Assembly: GCA_019119305.1 (NCBI GenBank)
Contig: DWXH01000031.1
Coordinates: 1 to 64,000, forward strand
Source of the DNA: Candidatus Alistipes merdigallinarum
Lineage (GTDB): Bacteria; Bacteroidota; Bacteroidia; Bacteroidales; Rikenellaceae
Direction of reading: 5' to 3'
DNA length: 64,000 nucleotides
Shown here: piece by piece, positions 54,561 to 64,000 of the stretch
Numbering within the stretch: position 1 is the stretch's first letter
Layout: the number at the start of each line of letters is the position of its first letter
Translations under genes and position numbers: made by a program
The notes under the pieces: generated by a model
Database searches by the model: none
What the model was told of the DNA's origin: nothing
The model's input: the letters and a program-made list of their open reading frames with translations, nothing else

Positions 54561-56651
54561 CTACTCAATCCCCATCTTTTTGAACAGCGCCTGCACATCG
54601 GGTTTATGTCCCCTGAAACGGACATAAAGCGTCATGGGATGTTCGGAGTTCCCTTTCGAAAGGATATTCTCCCGGAACGATGCCGCCACCTCCCGGTTGA
54701 AAATACCCCGTTCTTTAAATAATGCAAAGGCATCGGCTTCGAGCACTTCGGCCCACTTGTAACCGTAATATCCGGCCGCATAGCCCCCTGCAAAGATATG
54801 GCTGAACGAAGTCGACGTACACTGCCCGTCGACATAAGGCAGAACCTGAGCCGCCCCCATCGACTGTGCCTCAAACTGGTTCACCGGTTCGGCAGTCGGT
54901 TCCGTCAGGGTGTGCCACCCCATGTCGCACAGGCCGAACGACACCTGACGTACATGGGCATAAGCCGCCAGATAGTTTCTCGCATCGATAATCCGCTGAA
55001 CCAAATCGGCAGGAATCTTCTCACCTGTCTGGTAGTGTTCGGCCCACAAATCGAGGAACTCTTTCTCGGTCGCCCAATTCTCCATAATCTGGGAGGGGAG
55101 CTCGACAAAATCACGATAGACGGAGGTGCCGGTCATACCGGGGTAGGTTCCGTCGGCAAAAATGCCGTGCAGAGCGTGTCCGAACTCGTGGAGCATCGTC
55201 GTCACCTCATTGAAAGTCAGCAGCGAAGGCGAGTTTTCGGTCGGTTTGGTAAAGTTGAAGACCAGCGACACCAACGGATAGACCGGTTTGCCATCCCGCA
55301 CGGACCGACTCCGAAATTCGGTCATCCATGCCCCGCCCCGCTTCGAAGCACGGGGAAAATAGTCCATATACAATACGGCGAGGAACGAGCTATCGGCATC
55401 GTACACCTCGTAAGCTTTTACGTCGGGATGGTACACCGGAATCCGATCGTTCTCACGGAACGTAATACCATACAGCTTCTCTGCCAGCGTAAAGATTCCC
55501 TGCTGCACCGACTCCAACCGGAAGTAGGGTTTGGTCTGTTCGTCGCTGATGTTGTACTTTTCGCTTTTCAACTTTTCGGAGTAGTACCCGAAATCCCACG
55601 GCATCAGTTCACCGCTGAAACCTTCGGTAGCCGCATAATCCGCCACCTCCCGCACATCGCCGCGCGCCGCATCGACCGTCCGTCCGAGCAGTTCGGAGAG
55701 GAATGACTCGACCGTCGGGACATTCTCGGCCATACGCTCTTCCAACACATAATCCGCATAGGAGTTATACCCCAGCAGCCGGGCAACGGCCAAACGCGTA
55801 TTAACAATCTCCTCGACGATTGCCGAGTTGTCCGACTCCCCGCCGAAGGCCCGGGAATTGTAGGCCCGCCAGAGCTGCTCCTTGAGTTCCCGATTCGACG
55901 AATAGGTCAGAAACGACGACATGCTCGGGTATTGAAGCGTAAAGACCCATCCCTGCAGCCCTCGCTCCTTTGCTTCGGCCGCTGCCCCCTCGCGGACAAA
56001 TTCGGGCAGTTCGGCGACCTGAGCTGAATCGGTAATATGTAATGTATAGGCATTCGTCGCTGCCAAAACGTTCCGGCTGAACTGTTGGGTCAGCTGAGAC
56101 AATTTTGCGGTCAACTCGCGATATCTCTTTTTGTCCTCTTCGGAAAGGGCCGCACCGTTACGCGTAAAGCTCTTGTAGGTCTTCTCCAACAGGCGGGACT
56201 GTTCGGGCGTCAACTGCAACGAATCACGCTGTGCATACACCCTCCGGACCCGGTCGAACAGTGCCGCATTCAGAGTGATGTCGTTACTGAATTCGGTCAA
56301 CACCGGCGAAATCTTCTCGGCCAACGCCTGCATCGTATCGTTCGTATGCGCTTCGTTCAGATTGAAGAAAATACTGCTCACCCAATCCAGACGTTCGCCG
56401 CTATAAGCCAACGCCTCGATCGTATTGGCGAATGTCGGGGCATCCGTCCGGTTCGCAATATCAGCGATCTCCTCCCGCGCCTCCTGCAAAGCCTGCTCAA
56501 AGGCCGGCTCGTAGTCCTCATTCTTTATTTGCGGAAACATCGGGGCCCCGTACGGAGCCGCAGACTCTGTCAACAACGGATTTGCCGACCTGTCGCATCC
56601 GCCCGCAATCGATATAGTAACTGCCATACAATAAAAAATTATTCGCTTCAT
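54561..56651 (-). CDS. second M3-family metallopeptidase (Dcp-like), lipoprotein
   Basis: A 696-residue peptidase with the zinc motif MLHEFGHALHGIF near residue 487 and VELPSQIMENWATEKEFL after it. The signal peptide ends at a lipobox-like AGGCDRS. It is a paralogue of the enzyme at 18 kb, sharing RGGAWMTEFR, VFNFTKP and SHIFAGGYAAGYYGYKWAEVLEADAF, but lacks that protein's C-terminal tail. It degrades short peptides in the envelope. It follows lptD by 15 bases, so both are likely one transcript. Confidence 0.93.
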   Translation of the reverse strand: MKRIIFYCMAVTISIAGGCDRSANPLLTESAAPYGAPMFPQIKNEDYEPAFEQALQEAREEIADIANRTDAPTFANTIEALAYSGERLDWVSSIFFNLNEAHTNDTMQALAEKISPVLTEFSNDITLNAALFDRVRRVYAQRDSLQLTPEQSRLLEKTYKSFTRNGAALSEEDKKRYRELTAKLSQLTQQFSRNVLAATNAYTLHITDSAQVAELPEFVREGAAAEAKERGLQGWVFTLQYPSMSSFLTYSSNRELKEQLWRAYNSRAFGGESDNSAIVEEIVNTRLAVARLLGYNSYADYVLEERMAENVPTVESFLSELLGRTVDAARGDVREVADYAATEGFSGELMPWDFGYYSEKLKSEKYNISDEQTKPYFRLESVQQGIFTLAEKLYGITFRENDRIPVYHPDVKAYEVYDADSSFLAVLYMDYFPRASKRGGAWMTEFRSRSVRDGKPVYPLVSLVFNFTKPTENSPSLLTFNEVTTMLHEFGHALHGIFADGTYPGMTGTSVYRDFVELPSQIMENWATEKEFLDLWAEHYQTGEKIPADLVQRIIDARNYLAAYAHVRQVSFGLCDMGWHTLTEPTAEPVNQFEAQSMGAAQVLPYVDGQCTSTSFSHIFAGGYAAGYYGYKWAEVLEADAFALFKERGIFNREVAASFRENILSKGNSEHPMTLYVRFRGHKPDVQALFKKMGIE

Positions 56652-56666
56652 ATTATGATTGAACGA

Positions 56667-59408
56667 TTAATCGTCGTAGAAATTGTCGTAGAAGCTGCTG
56701 TTCCGATCATACTTCAAATCCTTCAACATCGAAGCCTTCACCCGAATCGTAAAACTCCAACTTTTCCGGAATCCGATCGGCACCCAGTCAAAAACCATCT
56801 CCCAACAGTGCAGATCCCGAGTCAAGGTAAACGTTCCCGGCGTAATCCGTTTCGCTTCGAAATCGTATCCTCCACTGAACTGCAGTCCCCACTTCTGGGT
56901 TAACGTTACACTTCCGTTGAAACCGAGTGTTTGAACAATATTACTCCGTATTCCGTTGTTCGTATAACTGAACGTATAATTGAACCCGAAATTCCAAGGA
57001 ATACTGAAATCATAGTACATGGAAGACATCATCTGGCGCCGGGTTGCCGGATCATACATATCATAATAAGATTGCTGTTGGGCAAACATATCGGTATATG
57101 CGGCAGGTACTGCAGCCGCAGCACTATTGATGTCGTTCATCGCTCCTGGCGTCGAATTTCCTGTACTTGTCCACGAATAACCGAACGAGGTACTGACGCT
57201 GGTCAACCGTCCCAACTTCCCTTTCTGCAGCATAAACTTATTGATCTTCCGCCCATTGGCGTCTACCTGATAGGGATCGAGCGTTGCATTCACATTCAGT
57301 CCGAGACTTTGGGAAATATTCGTCCGTAAATTCATCGAAAACGGAGCCAGATTCAATGAATCAGCCACAAAATTATACGAAGAAGATATGCTGAAATTAT
57401 CGATCAGCGAGATTTTCTTCGACCCGGACGTATCCTGCTGGCTACGTACTTTCATCTCCAACGTCTGCACCAAACTGAACGACAACGAGGCACTCTTACC
57501 CGACGATGGAACGCCATACAGGCCATTGGAAAAGGGAGAATACTGCATCGTATTGCCAAGCGTATCGCTCTGCACCGTTTTGTAATACCCATACTTCGGC
57601 TTTCCGAAATCGGGGCGGTAAGTGAATCCGACGGTCGGAGTCAGCGTATGCCGGATTTTTTCCAACGCTTTGCCCTTTCCGAAATCGTACATACCGTAAA
57701 GTTTCGTACTGGCGCTGACCGAGAAATTATAGTCGTACAAACGATAAAATCCGGAAGTCGTATCGCTGTTGACCACCTGTTTGGCCACCGGATCCCATGC
57801 CCGATCGATTTTCTGGAAATACCACCGCTCCTGATAGGTTGCCGAAGGACTCAAATTGATGTAATTCAACAAATTCAACGACGTGGAGATAGGAATGTTA
57901 TGATTCACGCCATTCCGCATCTGACGAAACATTTTTTCTGTAAAAAGATCACGTTCCTTGATCGTTACATTGTTTCCCAATGTTCCCGTATAACTGAGTG
58001 AGATTTTTTCGTACCACCGTTGTTTCCCCTGGGCCTCTTTCCGGCGGAACGGATAAATCCGAGAAACATTGAACACCACATTCGGAAAGCTCAATGAGAT
58101 TGTCGTGTCACTCGAGTTTTGCGAGTGTTGCATATTGGTCGAGAACGAAAATGGAGTCCCGGCCCACGACTTTGAATACGAAATACTCGAGTTGGTCTGT
58201 GTATTCAGATAATCATTGAGCGTTTGTGCACCATACTTGGAATATCCGCTGGTCGAGAAGTTGACGCTGGCCGAGAAGGTAGAATTGGGTCGGAATTTGG
58301 GATCCTGCTGGTGCGTCCAACGCAGATTGATGTTGTTCATGTTGACATAATCGGGATCCGTCTTGTCCCCCACAATATCCTTCGAGTAATAAAAACTCAA
58401 TCCCCCGCTGTATTTATACCGTTTGACATACCGCGACGAGAGGCTGGCCTGCCACGATCCCAACGTATAGATCCCACCCAACACGGTCATGTCGATGTAG
58501 TCATTGAACGCGAAATAATATCCCGCATCCCGCAAGAAGAATCCCTTGACCGCCTCTTCACCCCACGTCGGCATGATAAACCCAGAATGGCGCCCGCTCA
58601 TCGTGGGGAAAAAGCCGAACGGTATGCCTAAGAAATAGATCGGCACATCCTCCATAACCAAATAGGAGGGGCCGATAATCGTCTTCTTGCCGGGGATCGC
58701 TTTCGCTTTGGTCATCGCCAGATAGAAGTGGGGGTGGTCCGCATCGCAGGTGGTATACTTACCGTTGGCGATGTTGATCGTATTGTCCTTCATCTTCTTG
58801 ACCTTGAATCCTTGCAGATAGCCATCCCCATCGTTGGTGGTCACACCCCGGATCCGCGCCTTTTCCGTATCGATGTTGTAATAGATCGTATCCATCTGAT
58901 AGGGAGATGCTGCTCCGTCGGTAAATTCCGGACGCGTCGGCTTCCCGGCAACTGTATCGTCCCGTCCATGTGCAAAAATGAGCTTCTTATCCATGTCGAT
59001 CTCCATGTAATCCCCTTTCAGGTTCTTATCCTGATAGGTGATATCGCCCTTTTCGTAAATATATACCCGCTTATTACGGACGTCGTAGATCAACGAATCC
59101 TGATTTTTCCCGGAAATGGGATCCTCCAAAAACGATTTGTGGGCAGTCGTGTCTTTGCGCAGAGAGTCATTCCCGCTCTGCTGTTCAATGCCCAAAACAT
59201 CTGTCACAGGCCGGCTCTCAATCATAACCGATGAGTCGGATTCGATAAATACGGAATCGACCATCGCCGAATCGGGGAGCAGGGAGTCGGGTTGCTGTAT
59301 CGTAGCAAACACTCCGCCGCCATACACATCGCGACTAAAAACCAGCTGCCCGAAAGGAGCCAGACAGATCAACACGAAAAAGATATATTTTATTTTTTTT
59401 AGCCGCAA
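56667..59408 (-). CDS. lptD: LPS-assembly outer-membrane protein LptD
   Basis: A 913-residue outer-membrane protein. A signal-like N-terminal segment lies near residues 5-25. The OstA/LptA-like jelly-roll (about 105-240: GDITYQDKNLKGDYMEIDMDKKLIFAHG) is followed by the LptD beta-barrel with many aromatic, alternating strands, ending in an FYDNFYDD tail. It inserts lipopolysaccharide into the outer leaflet with LptE. The length exceeds E. coli LptD (784), as is usual in Bacteroidetes. It is divergent from the amidase gene and upstream of an M3 peptidase gene. Confidence 0.92.
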   Translation of the reverse strand: MRLKKIKYIFFVLICLAPFGQLVFSRDVYGGGVFATIQQPDSLLPDSAMVDSVFIESDSSVMIESRPVTDVLGIEQQSGNDSLRKDTTAHKSFLEDPISGKNQDSLIYDVRNKRVYIYEKGDITYQDKNLKGDYMEIDMDKKLIFAHGRDDTVAGKPTRPEFTDGAASPYQMDTIYYNIDTEKARIRGVTTNDGDGYLQGFKVKKMKDNTINIANGKYTTCDADHPHFYLAMTKAKAIPGKKTIIGPSYLVMEDVPIYFLGIPFGFFPTMSGRHSGFIMPTWGEEAVKGFFLRDAGYYFAFNDYIDMTVLGGIYTLGSWQASLSSRYVKRYKYSGGLSFYYSKDIVGDKTDPDYVNMNNINLRWTHQQDPKFRPNSTFSASVNFSTSGYSKYGAQTLNDYLNTQTNSSISYSKSWAGTPFSFSTNMQHSQNSSDTTISLSFPNVVFNVSRIYPFRRKEAQGKQRWYEKISLSYTGTLGNNVTIKERDLFTEKMFRQMRNGVNHNIPISTSLNLLNYINLSPSATYQERWYFQKIDRAWDPVAKQVVNSDTTSGFYRLYDYNFSVSASTKLYGMYDFGKGKALEKIRHTLTPTVGFTYRPDFGKPKYGYYKTVQSDTLGNTMQYSPFSNGLYGVPSSGKSASLSFSLVQTLEMKVRSQQDTSGSKKISLIDNFSISSSYNFVADSLNLAPFSMNLRTNISQSLGLNVNATLDPYQVDANGRKINKFMLQKGKLGRLTSVSTSFGYSWTSTGNSTPGAMNDINSAAAAVPAAYTDMFAQQQSYYDMYDPATRRQMMSSMYYDFSIPWNFGFNYTFSYTNNGIRSNIVQTLGFNGSVTLTQKWGLQFSGGYDFEAKRITPGTFTLTRDLHCWEMVFDWVPIGFRKSWSFTIRVKASMLKDLKYDRNSSFYDNFYDD

Positions 59409-59423
59409 TTTTCAAACAAATGT

Positions 59424-59431
59424 TAACTTTG
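59424..59431 (+). promoter_or_regulatory. likely -7 box of the amidase operon
   Basis: TAACTTTG fits TAnnTTTG, 64 bases before the amidase start; the upstream region is a T run rather than TTG. Confidence 0.4.
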
Positions 59432-59453
59432 CAAGGTCATCCGAACTTGCTCG

Positions 59454-59461
59454 CAAAAATA
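59454..59461 (-). promoter_or_regulatory. likely -7 box of lptD
   Basis: On the minus strand this reads TATTTTTG, 45 bases before the lptD start. With the amidase box it makes an overlapping divergent promoter in 87 bases. Confidence 0.4.
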
Positions 59462-59495
59462 GTTAAAAAAAAAGAGTTCCCTAACGTTCTCCGTA

Positions 59496-60662
59496 ATGAA
59501 AGTTTCAAATCTCACGATCTTAACGGCTTCGATCGTTTTACTTTTACTCTTCGGACCGTTGTGTAATAGTAACGGACAAAATACCAAAATCGGTATAAAT
59601 ACCGTTGCAATCGATGCGGGACATGGGGGAAAAGATGCCGGAGCCGTCGGCCGGACCTATAAAGAGAAAGATATCAATCTGGCCGTTGCCCTACGTCTGG
59701 GCAAGTTGATCAACGAAAATTATCCGGATGTAAAAGTGGTCTATACGCGCAAAACCGATGTATTCATTCCGTTGAACGAGCGAGGACAGATCGCCAACAA
59801 AGCAGGAGCCGACCTGTTCATATCGATCCATATCAACTCGGCCGAATCTTCCTCCGCAACCGGGACCTCCACCTACGTGATGGGTGTGGACAAAACGGGG
59901 GCCAACCTGAAGGTCGCCATGAAAGAGAATGACGTAATCACTTATGAAGAGGATTACTCATCGAAATATCAGGGATATAAGCCCGGATCTCCGGAGTCGT
60001 TCATCATCTTCTCTCTGATGCAGTTTTCCCATCAGAGCCAAAGTATTCTTCTTGCCGATATGGTCCAGAAACAATTCAATGCAAATACGAATATGAGGGA
60101 TCGCGGTGTTCGGCAAGCAGGATTTCTGGTACTTTGGTCCGCCGCCATGCCGAGTATCCTGGCTGAATTCGGCTTCATTTCCAACTCTACGGAGGAAAAA
60201 TTCATCGGTTCGGAAAAGGGGCGCGACACCTATGCAAAATGTCTGTTCAACGCATTCAGCGAATACAAAACCCGAAGCGAAGGACATGGCACACTGATTG
60301 TGTTGGATAATGACAAAACAGACGAAGAAATTGATTCAACGACAGAAAACGGTAATTTACAGGAAGAGGATGTCGCCGCATCCGGGAGTTCCGACGCTGA
60401 ATTGATCTACCGGATACAAGTGGCGTCGGCAGATCGCAAACTCCCGAAAAATGCGGCTCAGTTCAAAGAATACCGTGGGAAAGTGACAGAGATACGAATT
60501 GGAAACTTATATAAATATTACGTAGAGGAGGCTTCGACTTATGCCGATGCATTGAACCTGCAACGGCGTGTGCGCAAATCCATTAAAGATGCCTTTATGG
60601 TTCCGTTTATCGACGGGAAGCCTATATCGGTAGAGGAAGCCCGCAAACGTGAAAACCCATAA
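59496..60662 (+). CDS. N-acetylmuramoyl-L-alanine amidase with SPOR-like C-terminus
   Basis: A 388-residue exported cell-wall hydrolase that cuts between muramic acid and the stem peptide. After a signal peptide (about 1-28) the Amidase_3 domain has VAIDAGHGGKDAGAVGRTYKEKDINLAVA with the zinc His and Glu, then SIHINSA with the second His, and SILAEFGFISNSTEEKF with the catalytic Glu. A Glu/Asp-rich linker leads to a C-terminal segment (YRIQVASADRKLPKNAAQFKEY and following) that resembles a SPOR-type peptidoglycan-binding domain. The mlaD-like gene follows after 25 bases. Confidence 0.92.
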   Translation: MKVSNLTILTASIVLLLLFGPLCNSNGQNTKIGINTVAIDAGHGGKDAGAVGRTYKEKDINLAVALRLGKLINENYPDVKVVYTRKTDVFIPLNERGQIANKAGADLFISIHINSAESSSATGTSTYVMGVDKTGANLKVAMKENDVITYEEDYSSKYQGYKPGSPESFIIFSLMQFSHQSQSILLADMVQKQFNANTNMRDRGVRQAGFLVLWSAAMPSILAEFGFISNSTEEKFIGSEKGRDTYAKCLFNAFSEYKTRSEGHGTLIVLDNDKTDEEIDSTTENGNLQEEDVAASGSSDAELIYRIQVASADRKLPKNAAQFKEYRGKVTEIRIGNLYKYYVEEASTYADALNLQRRVRKSIKDAFMVPFIDGKPISVEEARKRENP

Positions 60663-60687
60663 ATCAGGATAATAAAAACAGACAAAT

Positions 60688-61629
60688 ATGAAACTGAACA
60701 AAGAATTCAAAATCGGTTTTTTCGGAATTATAATGATCGCGCTGCTCTATTGGGGCATCAACTTTTTGAAAGGGACCGATCTTTTCTCTTCCGATGTACG
60801 ATATTATGCCGTATACGATCAGGTCAACGGATTGGAGTCGTCGGCCTCTATTTTAATCAAGGGGTTCAAAGTCGGGTCGATCAGTGATATTTCGTACGAT
60901 CCGGCACGTTCGCAAAACGTCGTAGTCGAATTTTCAATCAGTTCAAAATACCCGATTCCCGACGATTCGAAAGCCAGGATCTTCAGTGACGGTATCATGG
61001 GCGGCAAGGCAGTAGAACTGGTATTAGGGAAATCGGACCGCTACCTGCAAGAAGGAGACACGCTGTTTTCCGAAATCAATAAAGATTTCTTAGAGGTTGC
61101 CGGCAGCGAATTTGAATTTATCAAGCAACGTGCAAACGACGTCATCAGCCAGCTTGTCACCACCTTGGGACATATCAACGCCCTGTTGGCAGACAACAAA
61201 GACAATCTGGACCGGACGTTCAACAACATCGCCGACCTGTCGGGAAACCTCAACGAAGTCGTTGAAAACGAAAAAGGGTCGATCCACTCCATCGTCACCG
61301 ACCTGAATCACCTGACCCAGACGCTGAACGCCAAATCGGGACAGATCGACCGGATCATCACAAACGTCGAGTCTTTCAGCGATTCATTGAGCCAGGCCTC
61401 CATTCCGACACTGGTTACCCAACTGAACGAAACCGTCGGGCGACTGAATAGCGTCGCGGGAAAGATCGAGCAAGGCGACGGTTCGGTCGGCAAACTGCTT
61501 AACGACGACGCCTTGTACGAATCTCTGGTGCAGGCATCCTCTGACCTGGCTGCCCTTTTGGCCGACATAAAGGCCCATCCGTCACGCTACGTCAACATTT
61601 CGGTTTTCGGCCGTCGCGACAAAAACTAA
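60688..61629 (+). CDS. MlaD/MCE-family protein
   Basis: A 313-residue protein anchored by one N-terminal helix (EFKIGFFGIIMIALLYWGINFL). The MCE domain follows (YYAVYDQVNGLESSASILIKGFKVGSISDI, about 35-115). A long helical region with heptad-like spacing comes after it. Such proteins form rings or tubes that move phospholipids between inner and outer membrane. The MlaE/MlaF permease and ATPase are not adjacent here. It lies between the amidase and mutS2, so it belongs to an envelope-related unit. Confidence 0.9.
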   Translation: MKLNKEFKIGFFGIIMIALLYWGINFLKGTDLFSSDVRYYAVYDQVNGLESSASILIKGFKVGSISDISYDPARSQNVVVEFSISSKYPIPDDSKARIFSDGIMGGKAVELVLGKSDRYLQEGDTLFSEINKDFLEVAGSEFEFIKQRANDVISQLVTTLGHINALLADNKDNLDRTFNNIADLSGNLNEVVENEKGSIHSIVTDLNHLTQTLNAKSGQIDRIITNVESFSDSLSQASIPTLVTQLNETVGRLNSVAGKIEQGDGSVGKLLNDDALYESLVQASSDLAALLADIKAHPSRYVNISVFGRRDKN

Positions 61630-61668
61630 ACCACGATACGCATCCCGCTACTAAATTCAACCCGAACA

Positions 61669-64000
61669 TTGGTCTATCCCGAAAATTTCGAACATAAGAT
61701 CGGTTTCGACCGCATCAAAAGCCAGATCAAAGCCCTCTGCGTAACCCAAAAGGCGGCAGAGAAGCTTTCGGACACCCCTTTTCTTACCGATATCGAGGAG
61801 ATCCGAAGACTTTTGGAAGAGACTTTCGAAATGCGGAACGTACTGATGATGGAGAACGGATTGCCGGACGGATCATTCGTCGACATGGACGATTTTTTGA
61901 AAAAAGCGGCTGTCCAGGGTACCTTTTTGGAAATCGGGGAGATCGTATCGCTGCGTAAGGGGTTATCGATGGTCTATTCCCTGATTGCATTTTTCAAAAA
62001 CAAAGAAGAGGGGACCTATCCGAGACTACGGGCTTTGAGTACAGGCATATCGGGCTTCCCGGAGATCATCAACCACATCGACTCGCTGATCGACAAGTTC
62101 GGTAAAATCAAGGACAACGCATCGGCAGAACTGTTTGCCTTACGGCGGACAATCCGCGACCGCGAGGCCCAAATTTCCCGTCGCATCCAGCAAATCCTGC
62201 AACAGGCACAATCATCCGGAGTGGTCGACAGCGACGTCTCCATATCGATCCGAGAAGGACGTGCCGTCATTCCGGTTGCCGCCGCCAACAAAAAAAAGAT
62301 CAGGGGATTGGTCCACGACGAATCGGCTTCAGGCAAAACGGTCTACATCGAACCGATGGAGACCGTCGAACTGAACAACGAACTCCGGACACTGGAACAT
62401 GAGGAACGCCGCGAAATCGTCCGCATTCTGACCCGTTTTACGGAGATGATCCGTCCCGACCTGCCGCAAATCCGCGAATCGGGAGATTTTCTTACGACGA
62501 TGGATTTCATCCGGGCCAAAGCCCGTTTCGCCCTGGCCAACAACTGCACGCTCCCGATCCTCGAAAACAACAGCGGATTACGCCTCGTAAAGGCCCGCCA
62601 CACGCTGCTCGAACAGACCCTCCACCGCGAGGGCCGCGAGATCGTTCCTTTGGATTTGACCCTGACGCCCGAAAAACACATTCTGCTGATCTCCGGACCG
62701 AATGCGGGCGGGAAATCGGTCTGTCTGAAAACCGTCGGGCTACTCCAATATATGGTCCAGAAGGGATTCCTGGTTTCCGCCTCGGAAAATTCCGAATTCG
62801 GGATCTTCCAGGATATATTCATCGATATCGGCGACGAACAGTCGATCGACAACGACCTGAGTACATACAGTTCCCACCTGTTGAATATGAAAAACATCCT
62901 GCGCAACGCAGGAAAGGATTCGCTCATACTGATCGATGAGTTCGGCACGGGAACCGAACCGATCATCGGAGGGGCGATTGCCGAAGCGATCCTCGAACGT
63001 ATGGAGGAGAAACGCTGTTTCGGTGTGATCACGACACACTATTCCAATCTGAAATATCATGCCAACGACGCTCCCGGAGTCATCAACGGAGCGATGACCT
63101 TCGACGTACAGCACATCCGTCCGCTGTTCCGGTTAGAGATGGGACGCCCCGGCAGTTCGTTTGCGATCGAAATCGCCCGCAAGATCGGATTGCCGGAGGA
63201 GATCATCCGCCGGGCGGCAGACAAAGCGGGCAGCGACCACATCAACCTCGAACGTCAGTTGCGGGAAATTGCCCGTGACCGCCGCTATTGGGAACAGAAA
63301 CGCGACCGGATACGGATCGCCGAAAAACGTGTGGAAGAGCTATCCGAAAAATACAAGACCGAACTGGAAACCCTGAAAAGCGAACGGTCGCGCCTGATCA
63401 AAGAGGCAAAGGAGGAGGCCCAACGGATCACCGCTGAGGCCAACAAGCAGATCGAGAATACGATCCGGGTGATCCGCGAGTCGCAGGCCGACCGGGACAA
63501 AACGCTGATCGTCCGGCGCAAGATGGAAGCGTTCAAGCAGTTGCTCGAGACGGAAGAGCCAGCGGTTCATGACGAAGCGATCGACCGGAAGATCGAACAG
63601 ATCCGGCAACGGGAACAACGCCGTGCCGAAAAGCGAAACAAGAAACCGGCTGCCGGACAAACAACGGAAGAACCCACGCCCGAAAAGAAACGTCCGCTCG
63701 AACCGGGATCCAAAGTCCGGATTATCGGTCAGGAAGGTGCCGGAGAGATCGTTTCACTGAACGGGAAACGGGCGACGGTCGCCATCGGTCAGATATTGAC
63801 GACAATCCAGATCGACCGGCTCGAAGCGATCTCAAACGCAGAGTACAAAAAAGCGACCCGAAGCGAGCAACCGGCGATTCGGCCGCTCTCCTCGTACAGC
63901 ACCATCGAACAACGAATGCAATTCTCTCCCCGCATCGACCTTCGCGGCATGCGGGTAACCGAAGCCCTCGAAAAGGTTCAGGAGTTTGTCGATCAGGCGA
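61669..64000 (+). CDS. mutS2: MutS2 family protein (3' end beyond the window)
   Basis: At least 777 residues. The start is a TTG at 61669 giving MVYPENFEHKIGFDRI, which matches the usual MutS2 opening; no ATG or GTG precedes it in this frame after the upstream stop. The ATPase has Walker A SGPNAGGKSVCLKTVG near residue 345, the STYSSHLLNM segment and DEFGTGTEP. A coiled coil and charged linker (about 525-700) lead to the Smr nuclease domain, seen to begin at RIDLRGMRVTEALEKVQEF before the window ends. MutS2 acts on recombination intermediates or collided ribosomes, not on classical mismatch repair. It is 39 bases after the MlaD-like gene. Confidence 0.93.
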   Translation, partial: MVYPENFEHKIGFDRIKSQIKALCVTQKAAEKLSDTPFLTDIEEIRRLLEETFEMRNVLMMENGLPDGSFVDMDDFLKKAAVQGTFLEIGEIVSLRKGLSMVYSLIAFFKNKEEGTYPRLRALSTGISGFPEIINHIDSLIDKFGKIKDNASAELFALRRTIRDREAQISRRIQQILQQAQSSGVVDSDVSISIREGRAVIPVAAANKKKIRGLVHDESASGKTVYIEPMETVELNNELRTLEHEERREIVRILTRFTEMIRPDLPQIRESGDFLTTMDFIRAKARFALANNCTLPILENNSGLRLVKARHTLLEQTLHREGREIVPLDLTLTPEKHILLISGPNAGGKSVCLKTVGLLQYMVQKGFLVSASENSEFGIFQDIFIDIGDEQSIDNDLSTYSSHLLNMKNILRNAGKDSLILIDEFGTGTEPIIGGAIAEAILERMEEKRCFGVITTHYSNLKYHANDAPGVINGAMTFDVQHIRPLFRLEMGRPGSSFAIEIARKIGLPEEIIRRAADKAGSDHINLERQLREIARDRRYWEQKRDRIRIAEKRVEELSEKYKTELETLKSERSRLIKEAKEEAQRITAEANKQIENTIRVIRESQADRDKTLIVRRKMEAFKQLLETEEPAVHDEAIDRKIEQIRQREQRRAEKRNKKPAAGQTTEEPTPEKKRPLEPGSKVRIIGQEGAGEIVSLNGKRATVAIGQILTTIQIDRLEAISNAEYKKATRSEQPAIRPLSSYSTIEQRMQFSPRIDLRGMRVTEALEKVQEFVDQA

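Overview
The window looks like chromosomal DNA from a Bacteroidales bacterium. Several genes carry Bacteroidetes promoters (TTG or TTTG, 19-21 bases, then TAnnTTTG) and no Shine-Dalgarno sequences stand out. Many exported enzymes are lipoproteins, the glycosidases are typical of gut Bacteroidetes, and the LptD/amidase/MlaD neighbourhood and PepSY-like protein fit the same phylum. A cysteate-synthase-like gene is what one expects in sulfonolipid makers such as Alistipes, Rikenella or Odoribacter, so Rikenellaceae is the best guess (inference). There is no rRNA, no tRNA, no CRISPR array and no intact mobile element; the only RNA gene seen is tmRNA.

Layout. 1-1000: a 5'-truncated surface-protein remnant and a short tandem repeat. 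1.0-5.0 kb (minus): a YczE-like membrane protein fused to a cytidylate-kinase-like domain, an OmpR-type response regulator, its histidine kinase and a PepSY-like periplasmic protein. 5.1-7.6 kb: TPR protein, NifX-like protein, cold-shock protein, lipoprotein. 8.0-17.9 kb: lipoprotein GH78 rhamnosidase, YjbR, YeiH exporter, glyA, fabG, a divergent DJ-1/HxlR pair with duplicated operator-like sites, split chromate transporter and rsmE. 18.0-24.4 kb: M3 peptidase, alkylation repair pair (glycosylase plus methyltransferase), MATE exporter with DNA polymerase IV.

24.4-38.7 kb is a sugar region. A minus-strand set (mannonate oxidoreductase, mannonate dehydratase, polysaccharide deacetylase) diverges from two rhamnosidase-family enzymes. 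These are followed by rhaB-rhaA-rhaT-rhaM and a GH95 enzyme. Rhamnose would be released outside the cytoplasm, imported by RhaT, equilibrated by RhaM, isomerised by RhaA and phosphorylated by RhaB. The rhamnulose-1-phosphate aldolase is not in the window. Each gap between the four rha genes holds a strong hairpin.

38.9-47.1 kb: yqeY, gyrB, ftsE, tmRNA, an unknown exported protein, and a ppk-ppx pair. 47.4-54.4 kb: cysteate synthase, a GH127-like enzyme, an exported nucleoside hydrolase and a Tat-exported oxidoreductase. 54.5-64 kb: a second M3 peptidase and lptD (minus), divergent from an N-acetylmuramoyl-L-alanine amidase, an MlaD-type protein and mutS2, which runs off the end of the window.
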